Below, one piece after another: positions 15,259-23,038 of a stretch of DNA of 34,984 nucleotides. Source of the DNA: GCA-2719315 sp964448645 (GTDB lineage: Bacteria > Bacteroidota > Bacteroidia > Flavobacteriales > Flavobacteriaceae). Under the pieces are notes generated by a model. The model made no database searches and had not been told where the DNA came from. It saw only the letters and a program-made list of their open reading frames with translations. Position numbers and translations under genes: made by a program. Location of the stretch: assembly GCA_964448645.1 (NCBI GenBank), contig CAYUZY010000004.1, positions 1-34,984 of the forward strand, written 5' to 3'. Positions within the stretch are counted from its first letter, which is position 1. Every line of letters begins with the position of its first letter.

Positions 15259-16878
15259 ATAAATAAAATAAAAGGCATAGGGGCATCTCCAGGGATAGAA
15301 ATAGGTGAAATCTTTTTTATAAAAAGACACAATCATTCTGTAATTAAAAAAAAATCAAAGAATGAACCAATATTTGAAATAAGAAGACTAAATAATGCAA
15401 TATCAATTCTAGAAAAAAAAATACTTGATTTAAAGGAAAAAGTTAAACACAAAATTTCTAAAGAAGATCTCTCTATTTATGATTCAAACCTAGGAATTTT
15501 AAAAGACCCTGATCTTATAGAAAAAACAACTCATCTTATTAAGAATAATAAATTTTCAGCTGAATATTCTTATAAATATTGTTCTGAAGAATATGCCAAA
15601 ATTATTAGTAAAATAAAGGATGAATATATAAGTAATCGTGCTTCTGATATTATAGAAATTTCTAATGAACTTCTTGATATTTTAATCGGTAAATCAAGTA
15701 TAAATATTAATTTATCTAGTCCAAAAATAATTGTTTCAGAAAAGATCTCTACCAATGAACTTGCTTCAATTGATTCAAAAAACATAAAGGGAATTGTAAC
15801 CGCTGAAGGAGGATCAACCGACCATGTTTCAATAATTTCAAAAGCAATGGAAATTCCTGCAGTTGTTGGTATAAAATCAAAAATTACCAAATTAAAGAAT
15901 AATATCAAATTAATTTTAAATGGACAAAAAGGAGAAGTAATTTATAACCCTAACCGTGAACAATTAAAAGAATATAAAATCAAAAAAAATATATATAAAG
16001 AAAACTTTAAAAAGGCTATTAAAAATAACAAAGAAATTGCTAAAACAATTTCAGGTCAAGTTATTAAAATAAATGCAAATATTGGAAGCTTAGATGAAGT
16101 CAGAAAAGCATTAAAATATGGGGCTGATGGTATAGGTCTTTTAAGAACCGAGTTTTGTTTTTTAAACAGAAAAAAATTTCCCACAGAAGAAGAACAATTT
16201 AAAATTTATAGTAACATTATAAGTGTTTTACCAAAAAGAGAATTTATAATAAGGCTTTCAGACTTTGGGTCTGATAAAAAAGTTGATTATATAGATCAAC
16301 CTTATGAACAAAATCCTGCTATGGGCGATAGAGCTCTTAGACTTGGGTTTAAATATTATGACAAACTTTTAAAACCTCAATTAAGAGCTTTGATTAGATT
16401 ATCTTTTAATAATAATGTGAAGATATTATGTCCTATGATTTCTGATATAGATGAGGTAAAAAAAATAAAAAAAGCGATAATTAAAGAATCTAATAATCTA
16501 AACGCTTCTAAAAATAATATCCCTTTGGGAATTATGGTTGAGACACCAAATGTGGCAATAAATGCTGAAGAGTTTATTGATCATGTTGATTTCTTCTCAT
16601 TCGGAACTAATGATTTATCACAATTTTTAATGGCAGCAGATAGAACAAATGAAAACGTTGCTAAATATCATGAAAAAGCTATTCCTACTATTATGAAGCT
16701 TATAGAAAATGTTTGTAATATTTCCCAAAAAAAAGGAAAATGGGTTGGAATTTGTGGAGAAATTGCTTCAAAAAAAGAATTATTAAAAAAGTTTATAAAA
16801 ATGGGTGTTAAAGAACTAAGTATGCCTCCTTCAATGATTCCTGAAATTAAACAGAGTATTAGAAAAATTAAACTATGA
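15259..16878 (+). CDS. PTS enzyme I, complete, with a non-canonical (ATA) start
   Basis: Translation of the HPr frame past its TGA gives a full enzyme I of about 539 residues. It opens with NKIKGIGASPGIEIGEIF, the normal EI N-terminus. The phosphorylated His lies in GGSTDHVSIISKAMEIP and is residue 189 counted from ATA at 15259, the same number as in E. coli. The PEP domain has GIGLLRTEF, NPAMGDRALR, SFGTNDLSQF and Cys499 (GICGEIAS). There is no ATG, GTG or TTG in frame between the TGA and Met197, and starting at Met197 would remove the whole N-domain. So it starts at ATA (or a nearby ATT), or TGA is read through, or the ATA is an error for ATG. Its 3' end overlaps the next gene (ATGA). Confidence 0.9.
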   Translation: MNKIKGIGASPGIEIGEIFFIKRHNHSVIKKKSKNEPIFEIRRLNNAISILEKKILDLKEKVKHKISKEDLSIYDSNLGILKDPDLIEKTTHLIKNNKFSAEYSYKYCSEEYAKIISKIKDEYISNRASDIIEISNELLDILIGKSSININLSSPKIIVSEKISTNELASIDSKNIKGIVTAEGGSTDHVSIISKAMEIPAVVGIKSKITKLKNNIKLILNGQKGEVIYNPNREQLKEYKIKKNIYKENFKKAIKNNKEIAKTISGQVIKINANIGSLDEVRKALKYGADGIGLLRTEFCFLNRKKFPTEEEQFKIYSNIISVLPKREFIIRLSDFGSDKKVDYIDQPYEQNPAMGDRALRLGFKYYDKLLKPQLRALIRLSFNNNVKILCPMISDIDEVKKIKKAIIKESNNLNASKNNIPLGIMVETPNVAINAEEFIDHVDFFSFGTNDLSQFLMAADRTNENVAKYHEKAIPTIMKLIENVCNISQKKGKWVGICGEIASKKELLKKFIKMGVKELSMPPSMIPEIKQSIRKIKL

Positions 16879-18488
16879 GAATTCTCTTTTTATCAATATT
16901 CTTTTTAATATTTATTACTCAAAATACTCAAGCACAAGATTTAAATTCACTTAAACCATATATATTAATTGTTCAACCGATTGTGCTCCAAAATAATAAA
17001 GGGGAAAATCCTGCATCCATAAATATTCCTAAAAAGCTAATTAATAAAGCATATGAAAAAGCAGGAATTAGTTTTAGATTCCTAGAGCCTATTTATTTTA
17101 ATAATACCAAAGCAAGAGATGGAAAAATTAATTTAGATAAGATTGTACAGATAGCTGAAAAACAAAAATTAATCAAAGGTCAAAATGATATTGTGAATAT
17201 GTTTTTTGTTAATGCTGTAGATGGAAATAAAGGTCCCCTAGGAAGAGCAAAAATGAATGGAAATCTAATTTTTATTTCACTTGGAGAAAATAAATTTAAA
17301 TCCTATGAAAAATATAGAAATATGCAGGCATTTGTTATAGCTCATGAAATAGGTCATAATTTATCACTAAGACATGTCGTTGATGATCCAGATGTTGAAA
17401 ATGATATACCAAACATTCAGGGAGAAGGAGAATTTAAAGATAGAATTAATCCTAAATATAGTTTAAATGAATATCAAATAAATAAAATATTAAAAAGCCC
17501 TTTAATTCATCCAAGAGTAAAATTTTTATCTAAAAAAGAAGGTGAAATTGCTATTTTAGATGAATCCTTTGAACCATACTTCTCCAATTTACAGATTAGA
17601 GAAATTACTACATTTATTAATGAAGAAGTTCCGCATAAAAATTTACATAAAGCTAGAGATTTTGCAAGAAAAAAATTTCAATCGGCAGTAATTAATTTTA
17701 ATACCAAAGAGAAAGAAATAATAACTTATGCAGTTAATGAAGTTCTCAAAACTCTAATAAAGAATAATATTTCACTGATGTACAATCATCCATGGAGATT
17801 TATAAAAGTTAAGAGTTGGCTCTGCGGAGGATTTGCACATACTAGAGGAACGTATATAATTCTAAGTCAAAAATATATTGATAGGCTAATTAAAGGTTGG
17901 GATGAGAATATGGATAAAAATTTAAAATCAGATCTTATATCAAAACTTGGTGGGCTATTAGTTCATGAGCAAATGCATTCTCTTCAAAGAACCTTCAAAT
18001 CAAGATTTGATAAACTTTATTTAGACTATTGGGATTTTGAAAGAGGAAAAGTAAAAACTGAAAAACAAATAGAGTTAAATCAAGTTTCAAATCCAGATGC
18101 TCCAATTCCTGAATGGTTAATAAAAAATGAAAAGAAATTAAATGAATTTTATTGGGTTAGAACACTTTTAAATAAATCTTCAAAAATTCCGATCATGGGA
18201 AAAGATTTTGTAGATAAAGTTTTTATAGTTGAAAGGTTTAATGAAAATTTCAAAGTAAAAAAAGACTTAAATAAAAATTTAATTTCATTAGAACTGTCAG
18301 ATATTGTTTTCTATAAAAATTCTTTTCCTGTAAATAGAGGCTTAGATCACCCAAATGAAATTTCAGCTTATATGTTCTCTGAACTTTTTAAAGCTCTTTA
18401 TTTAAATAAAGAATATATTTCTGATAAAGGCAAAAAAAACACTTTAAGTTTCTTAAATTGGATAGATGCTGAGATGAAATTGAATTAA
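16875..18488 (+). CDS. Secreted protein with two HExxH metalloprotease motifs
   Basis: A 537-residue protein with a signal peptide (cleavage near TQAQ, residue 21). The first half has AHEIGHNLSLRH (His157, Glu158, His161, His167), a metzincin-like HExxHxxxxxH zinc site in which the usual Gly is Ser. The second half has a separate HEQMHSLQR (His364, Glu365, His368) followed near the C-terminus by HPNEISAYMF, whose Glu could be a third ligand. It therefore looks like two zinc-hydrolase domains in one chain; no named family is recognised. The start overlaps the EI stop (ATGA), making it the last gene of the PTS operon. Its 3' end is 1 bp from the convergent deacetylase gene. Confidence 0.75.
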   Translation: MRILFLSIFFLIFITQNTQAQDLNSLKPYILIVQPIVLQNNKGENPASINIPKKLINKAYEKAGISFRFLEPIYFNNTKARDGKINLDKIVQIAEKQKLIKGQNDIVNMFFVNAVDGNKGPLGRAKMNGNLIFISLGENKFKSYEKYRNMQAFVIAHEIGHNLSLRHVVDDPDVENDIPNIQGEGEFKDRINPKYSLNEYQINKILKSPLIHPRVKFLSKKEGEIAILDESFEPYFSNLQIREITTFINEEVPHKNLHKARDFARKKFQSAVINFNTKEKEIITYAVNEVLKTLIKNNISLMYNHPWRFIKVKSWLCGGFAHTRGTYIILSQKYIDRLIKGWDENMDKNLKSDLISKLGGLLVHEQMHSLQRTFKSRFDKLYLDYWDFERGKVKTEKQIELNQVSNPDAPIPEWLIKNEKKLNEFYWVRTLLNKSSKIPIMGKDFVDKVFIVERFNENFKVKKDLNKNLISLELSDIVFYKNSFPVNRGLDHPNEISAYMFSELFKALYLNKEYISDKGKKNTLSFLNWIDAEMKLN

Positions 18489-18489
18489 T

Positions 18490-19479
18490 CTATTTCTCTG
18501 GGTAAACTATATTTTGAATTTCTTTCCAAGTAACCAACTTTACATTATTATTCTTTATTATATTTTTTATCTGTTTAGATTTTAAAGCTTCATAATCTAA
18601 TTGTCTCCAATAAGATCCATATTCTGGATGATCAACAGTTATAGCTTTAAGTTCATTATCATCATATCCTAAATGAACTAGTATAACTGTTAGGCCGGGT
18701 TTTAAAGATTCAATTTTAGCAGAATATTTTTTTATCCATTCTTTTAAATTATAATCAGAAACTAAAATGTTATCTGCTTGTTTTTTTCCAACATTTTTCT
18801 CTACAAATTCTTTATCAGACATAGGATATAACATAAAAAAATCATCTACAAGTACTACATAATCAGGTTTTGGAAATTCTTGGTCAAAAAAATCGCTAAT
18901 TCTAGGAGGAACAAAACTTATTAATTTATTTTGGTGAGCTACTTCCAAATAAACTTTAAATAATTCTTTTTTTACAAAAAGCGACCCCATATGACTGTCA
19001 ATGTGAGATGGATTAAGGCCAACAGATCTTGATAAATCAATCTGGGCTTGAATCTCTTTTCTGACCTCTTCAGGCTTAGCTTTAAAAAAAACATCAGTTG
19101 TATTATCATAAAAATGATTCTTATCATTTAATAATGAAGATATTTCATTTGAAGATGATGCACCATCCCATTTATAATTTTTCCACTCGGCTGTTAAAGT
19201 TAAATGAAGTCCCAAGTCAAATTCTGGGTTCTTATTAAAAAAATCAACTACCTCCAATAACCAAGGGCATGGAACCATGACACTTCCAGAGTTAATTGAA
19301 GAATTTACAAATCCATCAAAAGAAGCTTTTGTCACTGAATTAGACATTCCAATATCATCTCCATGAATAATTAAAAGTTTAGCATTTTTTTTATAACCTA
19401 GTTTTTGAGCCAAGTTCTTCTCTTGAGAAAAGAGTGTCGAAATAATAGTTAAAAAAAATAAAAATAAAATTCTACGCAT
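18490..19479 (-). CDS. ChbG/YdjC-family carbohydrate deacetylase, secreted
   Basis: A 329-residue YdjC/ChbG-family protein with a signal peptide (cleavage near LFSQ, residue 19). Motifs: IHGDDIGMS (Asp41/Asp42), GSVMVPCPW, LGLHLTLTAEW, and PSHIDSHMG with the metal-binding His pair. The family removes N-acetyl groups from chitin oligosaccharides and related sugars. Here the enzyme would be periplasmic. It diverges from the GH3 glycosidase across 78 bp, so the two may serve one amino-sugar glycan (inference). It converges on the dual-motif metalloprotease gene. Confidence 0.87.
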   Translation of the reverse strand: MRRILFLFFLTIISTLFSQEKNLAQKLGYKKNAKLLIIHGDDIGMSNSVTKASFDGFVNSSINSGSVMVPCPWLLEVVDFFNKNPEFDLGLHLTLTAEWKNYKWDGASSSNEISSLLNDKNHFYDNTTDVFFKAKPEEVRKEIQAQIDLSRSVGLNPSHIDSHMGSLFVKKELFKVYLEVAHQNKLISFVPPRISDFFDQEFPKPDYVVLVDDFFMLYPMSDKEFVEKNVGKKQADNILVSDYNLKEWIKKYSAKIESLKPGLTVILVHLGYDDNELKAITVDHPEYGSYWRQLDYEALKSKQIKNIIKNNNVKLVTWKEIQNIVYPEK

Positions 19480-19557
19480 AATTATATTTTTAGAATTAAA
19501 TAAATATATTATAATTGAATTTATTTTTAATCTGTTTCAAAAAAAATTTAGGTATTT

Positions 19558-21825
19558 ATGAAAAAAATATTAAAAAATATAATTATAGGGTTTACTCTTT
19601 TATTCTTAATAATTACTTCATTTAGTACTTATTTTTATATCACCGCATCTAATTATAAAGACTATCCAATTAAAGGAGATAAAAAGATTTTTCAAAAAAT
19701 TGGAATTGAAGAAAACTATGATACCCTTTCTAATTATTTAATTTCTCAAATGACATTAGATGAAAAGATTGATCAACTTTCTGGTGAAAAGAAATTTTCT
19801 GGTTGGATTAAATTCATAGTTAACTATGCAATTAATGGTGTTTTTCCTCACGTTTACGTAGGGGAAAATGAAAGATTAAAAATTCCTCCATTAGTTGGTT
19901 CAGATGGTCCTAGAGGAGCCAGAGTAATTAAAAAAGAATCTAAAGGAGTTACCACATTTCCTGTTGCCATAGCTAGAGGAGCAAGTTGGGATATTAATTT
20001 AGAAAAAAAAGTGAATGAAATAATTGCAATTGAAATGAGGGCTAACGGAGCTAATTATGCATTTACTCCATGTATAAATTTATTAAGACATCCTGGATGG
20101 GGAAGAGCTCAAGAAACTTATGGTGAAGATCCCTGGTTACTTGGTGAATTTGGAGTCGCTGCTACAGAAAGTTATAAAAAACATAATGTTATGGCTTGTC
20201 CTAAACATTTTGCTCTTAATAGTATTGAAAATTCAAGGTGGTTTGTTAATGTGACTATAAAAGAAAGAGCATTAAGAGAGGTTTATTTGCCCCATTTTAA
20301 AAAAGTTGTTATTAAAGGTAAAACCCCATCATTAATGACCGCTTATAATAGTGTTAATGGTTATTACATGTCTGAAAATAAATATTTATTAAATGATATA
20401 CTAAGAGAAGAATGGGGTTTTGAAGGTTTTGTTTCTTCAGATTGGTTTTATGGAACACATAATACATCAAATGGACTTATAGCTGGAATGGAAATTGAAA
20501 TGCCTGTGCATAATCATTACAGTCATGAAAATATTAAAAAGGCTATTAAAAAAGGTAAAATTTCAGAAGATTTAATTAATAGAAATCTTCTGAGAATATT
20601 AAAAACAAGGCTGCCTTACGCTTTTGAGAAAGATATAATGAACTATGATAAATCATTAATTGCAAGTAAAAGTCATACTGAACTTGCACTTGAGGCTGCA
20701 TTAAAGAGTATGGTTTTAATTAAAAATGAAAAAATCCTTCCTTTTAAAAAAGACGAGAAAATTAAAATCGCTTTAATAGGAAGACTAGCAAATGAACAAA
20801 ATGTTGGGGATCAAGGAAGTAGTAATTCTAAATCAAAATATGTGATTACGCCCTATGAAGGACTTAAAAATTATCACAAAAATTTAAATAACGATATAAT
20901 TTTAAATAATGGTGAAAATCTTAAATCAGCAATTAATGATGCTGAAAAATCGAATCAAGTTATTTTAATTATTGGATATGCCTCAAATGAGGAGGGTGAA
21001 TATGTTCCCGCAATTTCAATGAATATGCAATCTAATGTTTTAGAGTCCTCTAAACAGGGGAGATTAATAGGAGAAAGAGGACTTGGAGGTGATCGAGAAT
21101 CTCTTAAATTAAATAAAAAAGATATAACTCTTATAAAAGAATTATCTAAAGTAAATAAGAATTTGGTTGTCATATATGTTGGAAGTTCTGCAATTGACAT
21201 GAAAGAATGGAATGAATTAGTTCCATCTATTTTATTCTCTTGGTATGGAGGAATGGAAGGTGGTAATGCAATTGCAAAAGTTTTATATGGAGATTATAAT
21301 CCAAGTGGCAAACTACCTTTTACAATTGCTAAAAATGAAAGCGATTATCCTTCTTTTAATCCATATACTACAAAAACAAAATATGGTTATTATCATGGAT
21401 ATACCTTGTTTGATAAAAAAAATATTGAGCCTTTATACCCTTTTGGTTATGGATTAAGTTATACATCCTTTAAATTCAAAAATTTTAAAGTAAATACTCC
21501 AAATATAAATGTCAACGAAACTCTTTCTTTTAATATTGAAATAGAAAATATAGGAGAAATTGATGGAGAAGAAGTTATTCAATTGTATATTGGATTTTCA
21601 AATTCTTCCATAGATAGACCAGTTAAGTTACTTAGGGGCTTTAAAAAAATTAATGTTAATGCGGGCGAAATTAAAAAAATTTATTTTACTATAAATACTG
21701 ATGACTTGGCTTACTATAATGTAAAAAATAAAAAATGGGAAATAGAAAAAATGAAATATGAAGTATACATTGGAACCTCATCTAGTAATAAAAATCTTTT
21801 AAAAAATTCATTTATTATAAAATAA
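19558..21825 (+). CDS. Glycoside hydrolase family 3 beta-glycosidase
   Basis: A 755-residue GH3 enzyme with an N-terminal hydrophobic segment (about 8-28) acting as a signal anchor or signal peptide, then the TIM-barrel domain (PPLVGSDGPRGAR; TPCINLLRHPGWGR; CPKHFALN), the nucleophile Asp295 in GFVSSDWFYG, the alpha/beta sandwich with WYGGMEGGNAIAKVLYGD, and a C-terminal fibronectin-III-like domain starting at YPFGYGLSYTSF. It is full length. It most resembles beta-glucosidase/xylosidase members; the exact glycan is not readable. It is envelope-located and diverges from the ChbG-like deacetylase. Confidence 0.93.
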   Translation: MKKILKNIIIGFTLLFLIITSFSTYFYITASNYKDYPIKGDKKIFQKIGIEENYDTLSNYLISQMTLDEKIDQLSGEKKFSGWIKFIVNYAINGVFPHVYVGENERLKIPPLVGSDGPRGARVIKKESKGVTTFPVAIARGASWDINLEKKVNEIIAIEMRANGANYAFTPCINLLRHPGWGRAQETYGEDPWLLGEFGVAATESYKKHNVMACPKHFALNSIENSRWFVNVTIKERALREVYLPHFKKVVIKGKTPSLMTAYNSVNGYYMSENKYLLNDILREEWGFEGFVSSDWFYGTHNTSNGLIAGMEIEMPVHNHYSHENIKKAIKKGKISEDLINRNLLRILKTRLPYAFEKDIMNYDKSLIASKSHTELALEAALKSMVLIKNEKILPFKKDEKIKIALIGRLANEQNVGDQGSSNSKSKYVITPYEGLKNYHKNLNNDIILNNGENLKSAINDAEKSNQVILIIGYASNEEGEYVPAISMNMQSNVLESSKQGRLIGERGLGGDRESLKLNKKDITLIKELSKVNKNLVVIYVGSSAIDMKEWNELVPSILFSWYGGMEGGNAIAKVLYGDYNPSGKLPFTIAKNESDYPSFNPYTTKTKYGYYHGYTLFDKKNIEPLYPFGYGLSYTSFKFKNFKVNTPNINVNETLSFNIEIENIGEIDGEEVIQLYIGFSNSSIDRPVKLLRGFKKINVNAGEIKKIYFTINTDDLAYYNVKNKKWEIEKMKYEVYIGTSSSNKNLLKNSFIIK

Positions 21826-21877
21826 TTTTTTTACATAACTGAATGTTTATATTTTTGATAAAAGAATTATAAATAAA

Positions 21878-21958
21878 ATGGGGCTTGTTTTTTACGTTAC
21901 AATAATAACTACAATTTTAACCCTTGTCTTTATACTAAGGGATATGTATAAAGATTAA
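21878..21958 (+). CDS. 26-residue single-pass membrane peptide, hypothetical
   Basis: ATG at 21878 opens a short ORF encoding MGLVFYVTIITTILTLVFIL followed by a basic/acidic tail (RDMYKD) and TAA. It is one hydrophobic helix with a charged C-terminus. It lies between the GH3 gene and another small membrane protein, in otherwise non-coding DNA. It is plausible as a small membrane protein, but so short that chance is not excluded. Confidence 0.35.
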   Translation: MGLVFYVTIITTILTLVFILRDMYKD

Positions 21959-22033
21959 TTTTTTTCAAAAAATTTTTAATATTTAATAGAGATTATAGAA
22001 ATAATATAATATTTTGTATATTTAATTCTCATT

Positions 22034-22051
22034 AAGCTATATAAATAGCTT
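22034..22051. promoter_or_regulatory. Hairpin/dyad before small membrane protein gene
   Basis: AAGCTAT (22034-22040), loop ATAA, ATAGCTT (22045-22051): a perfect 7-bp stem with G:C pairs, ending 4 bp before ATG 22056 and 16 bp before ATG 22068. It could mask initiation at the upstream ATG or act as an operator. Confidence 0.35.
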
Positions 22052-22067
22052 GTAAATGTGTTGTTCA

Positions 22068-22295
22068 ATGGAAGTAGAATTATTAATTGTATTGATTTTT
22101 GTAGCTTGTTTGTTAGGTGGAGTTTATTGGTATGCTGGTTACGCAACCAGAACTGGTTTTGCAAAAGATGAAAATCAAAACTTTATACCTGATGCATGGG
22201 AAGAAAAGTATAGTTGGCTTTTTAGTTCAAAAGGATTAATTATGCTAGCTATTGGAATAGGTATAGGTTTTATGCTAGCAAGAGTAATAGGATGA
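22068..22295 (+). CDS. Small two-helix membrane protein, unknown function
   Basis: A protein of 75 residues if read from ATG 22068; an in-frame ATG at 22056 would add MCCS. I prefer the inner start because the upstream ATG abuts a hairpin and adds two Cys at the extreme N-terminus. The protein has a first membrane helix (VELLIVLIFVACLLGGVYWY), a polar loop with an EF-hand-like KDENQNFIPDAWEEKY stretch, and a second Gly-rich helix (GLIMLAIGIGIGFMLARVIG). No named family is recognised. It converges on the recombinase-like gene 10 bp downstream. Confidence 0.55.
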   Translation: MEVELLIVLIFVACLLGGVYWYAGYATRTGFAKDENQNFIPDAWEEKYSWLFSSKGLIMLAIGIGIGFMLARVIG

Positions 22296-22305
22296 TAACA
22301 AAAAT

Positions 22306-22938
22306 TTAAAGTCTACCTGAAGCTTCAGCAAATTTTTTAACTTTCAGTGCTTGAGCTGCTGATAACTTTGCATTTATCGCGGATTTTCTTATGCTATTAC
22401 CTTTCTTTAATTCCTCCAAGCACAAATAATTTTTTGGTTTATTAAAAAATTGGTCAATTGATAATTTTGGCTTTTTCCCACCAACATTTTTATAATTTCC
22501 TTTTAACCTAGCTTTCTCAATTCCATCTTTTTGCCTTTCCTTTCTTATTTCATCTTCATTTTGAAACAAAGAAATTAAAAAATTTAAAATTGAATATATA
22601 ACCGTATTCGAAGATTTATCATCATTCTTAGTATTAATATTCTCTTTTTTAAAACAAACATTTACTCCTTTATCATCAAATTCTTTAATTATTTTTAAAA
22701 TTTCTAGCTTATTATATCCTAGTTTATTCAAAGAAGGAAAAATTATAGTATCCATTTGATTTTTTTCAACCATTTCTGAAATAATTTTATAGTTTTCTCT
22801 TTTTTTAAAAGGCAATGTTTTAGAGCATATATCAGTAATATTTAATATCTGGTCACCATTAGGTAGAACTGATAAGCGAGGTTTATTAATATTTAAATCC
22901 GCGGATTTATCAAGTTGATTATATCGAAGTGTTTTCAT
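22306..22938 (-). CDS. Serine-recombinase (resolvase) homologue lacking catalytic residues
   Basis: A 210-residue protein aligning along the resolvase fold. Where resolvases have Y-x-R-V-S-T-x-x-Q it reads RYNQLDKSADLN, so the catalytic Ser is lost. Where they have LDRLGR it reads LNKLGYN, losing Asp, one Arg and altering the other. The helix IIKEFDDKGVNVCF, the long E-helix (ERQKDGIEKARLKG) and a C-terminal helix-turn-helix-like KKGNSIRKSAINAKLSAAQALKVKKF remain. It probably binds DNA without recombining it. TAATACAT dyads lie just upstream and could be its own operators. No transposon ends or target duplication are seen. Confidence 0.7.
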   Translation of the reverse strand: MKTLRYNQLDKSADLNINKPRLSVLPNGDQILNITDICSKTLPFKKRENYKIISEMVEKNQMDTIIFPSLNKLGYNKLEILKIIKEFDDKGVNVCFKKENINTKNDDKSSNTVIYSILNFLISLFQNEDEIRKERQKDGIEKARLKGNYKNVGGKKPKLSIDQFFNKPKNYLCLEELKKGNSIRKSAINAKLSAAQALKVKKFAEASGRL

Positions 22939-22943
22939 AATTA

Positions 22944-23038
22944 ATGTATTATATTAATACATACTACAAATATATTACAAAATTTTATATAAATATAAGC
23001 ATTGTAATTTAATAATACATACCTATAAAATAATACAT
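22944..23038. promoter_or_regulatory. Cluster of TAATACAT boxes upstream of recombinase homologue
   Basis: A perfect dyad ATGTATTA-tat-TAATACAT (22944-22962) starts 6 bp upstream of the start codon of the recombinase-like gene. Two more direct TAATACAT copies follow at 23013-23020 and 23031-23038, 18 bp apart; the last touches the stop codon of the amidohydrolase gene. Four copies of one octamer in 95 bp suggest a cooperative binding site, perhaps for the recombinase homologue itself. Confidence 0.5.

Noticed and set aside
15847..16878. Enzyme I as a short N-truncated protein starting at Met197
   Set aside because: Upstream codons in the same frame encode the whole EI N-domain with its phosphorylated His, so the gene is complete and only its start codon is unusual.
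22306..22938. Active transposon or integron resolvase
   Set aside because: Catalytic Ser and Arg residues are missing and no transposase, terminal inverted repeats or target duplication are nearby.
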